Shown here: in pieces, positions 14,212 to 14,518 of the stretch | How positions within the stretch are numbered: the first letter of the stretch is position 1 | Layout of the letters: each line of letters opens with the position of its first letter | Assembly: GCA_026647295.1 (NCBI GenBank) | Contig: JAPKHB010000061.1 | Coordinates: forward strand, 1-14,518 | Length of the DNA stretch: 14,518 bases | Reading direction: 5' to 3' | From: Planctomycetota bacterium | GTDB taxonomy: Bacteria; Planctomycetota; PLA2; JAEUHO01 | Position numbers and translations under genes: made by a program | The notes under the pieces: generated by a model | Seen by the model: only the letters and a program-made list of their open reading frames with translations | Database searches by the model: none | What the model was told of the DNA's origin: nothing

Positions 14212-14518
14212 ACGGCAGCCAAGAGGTTCCGCCGGTGCAGACTCCGGCGACCGGCGCGGGCGTTTTCACCCTCAGCGGCGACGGCGACAGCTTGACGTTC
14301 GATGTTACGGTGAGTGATTTGAGCAGCGCGATCACCGCCGCGCATTTTCACAACGCTGCTGCCGGCGTGAACGGCCCGGTGGTGCGCAACATTACTTTTG
14401 TCGGGAATCACGCGACCGGCGTGTGGGCTGAGACTGACCCGCAAGCGTTGACTCCGGCGTTGGTGGCAGAGCTTTTAGCCGGCAGAATTTATGCAAATGT
14501 TCATACCACCGTCAATCC
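14076..14518 (+). CDS. CHRD-domain repeat protein (internal fragment)
   Basis: From 14076 to the window end one frame is open for 147 codons without a start or stop. It encodes TPALVAELLAGRIYVNVHT, then NPAGEIRGQL (end of one CHRD domain), a full domain beginning DLFAALNGSQEVPPVQTPAT with GVFTLSG, LTFDVTVSDL, ITAAHFHNAAAGVNGPVV and WAETDPQALTPALVAELLAG, and the end of that domain at RIYANVHTTVN. The repeat period is 123 residues (14082 to 14451). CHRD domains (the chordin type) are secreted beta-rich domains common in bacterial surface proteins. The EVPP, AHFH and NVHT motifs are intact. Both gene ends are missing, and codon use is unlike the rest of the window, so it probably comes from another genome or locus. 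Confidence 0.85.

Overview
The window is about 14.5 kb of very GC-rich bacterial DNA. Single 60-base lines reach about 85% G+C, and GTG starts and G/C-ending codons are common. A sigma-54 response regulator, a secreted protein with VPVY-type repeats and a DGPF-protein/ECF42-type sigma pair would suit Planctomycetota or a similar high-GC phylum. That placement is tentative, because no rRNA or other marker gene is present.

Region 1 (1-3569, minus strand). Read right to left: a secreted PDZ protein (3569-2493), a strong hairpin terminator (2440-2469), a small soluble histidine kinase with no sensor domain (2366-1698), a REC-AAA+-Fis sigma-54 activator coupled to it by an ATGA overlap (1701-256), and the first 41 codons of a PAS-containing protein that runs off the window (124-1).

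Region 2 (3570-4777). A 354-base divergent spacer holds a good sigma-54 promoter match (3828-3843), a distant inverted repeat that could be an enhancer, a G-quadruplex motif and a leader hairpin. It precedes a secreted 268-residue protein of VPVY and VQVG repeats. A 16-bp stem-loop ends this gene and faces the convergent methyltransferase gene.

Region 3 (4785-7445). A class I SAM methyltransferase (minus) diverges from a DGPF/YCII protein and an ECF42-type sigma factor (plus). Just upstream of the DGPF gene is TGTCGA-N17-CGTC, which fits the promoter type I recall for ECF42 factors, so the pair is probably autoregulated.

Region 4 (7616-about 14080, plus). This is the most interesting part: a tightly packed five-gene operon with gene junctions of -4, +3, -4 and +10 bases. 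It encodes (i) a fusion of an alpha-oxoamine synthase with a BtaA-like (DUF3419) 3-amino-3-carboxypropyl transferase, (ii) a 74-residue single-span membrane protein, (iii) a phosphatidylserine-decarboxylase-like pyruvoyl enzyme with the Asp/His/Ser set intact, (iv) a GNAT-like acyltransferase candidate and (v) an RND/MMPL exporter. I read it as a candidate undescribed lipid pathway. It would make a sphingoid-like amino-ketone backbone, add a homoserine ether head group from SAM, possibly decarboxylate and N-acylate it, and export the product. The product is inference.

Region 5 (about 14076-14518). The exporter breaks off inside its second membrane repeat. The sequence then changes abruptly to a tandem CHRD-domain gene in another frame, with much lower G+C (58% and 47% in two lines counted). 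This looks like a chimeric assembly join or a recombination breakpoint, so anything beyond 14075 should not be assigned to the same genome without checking.
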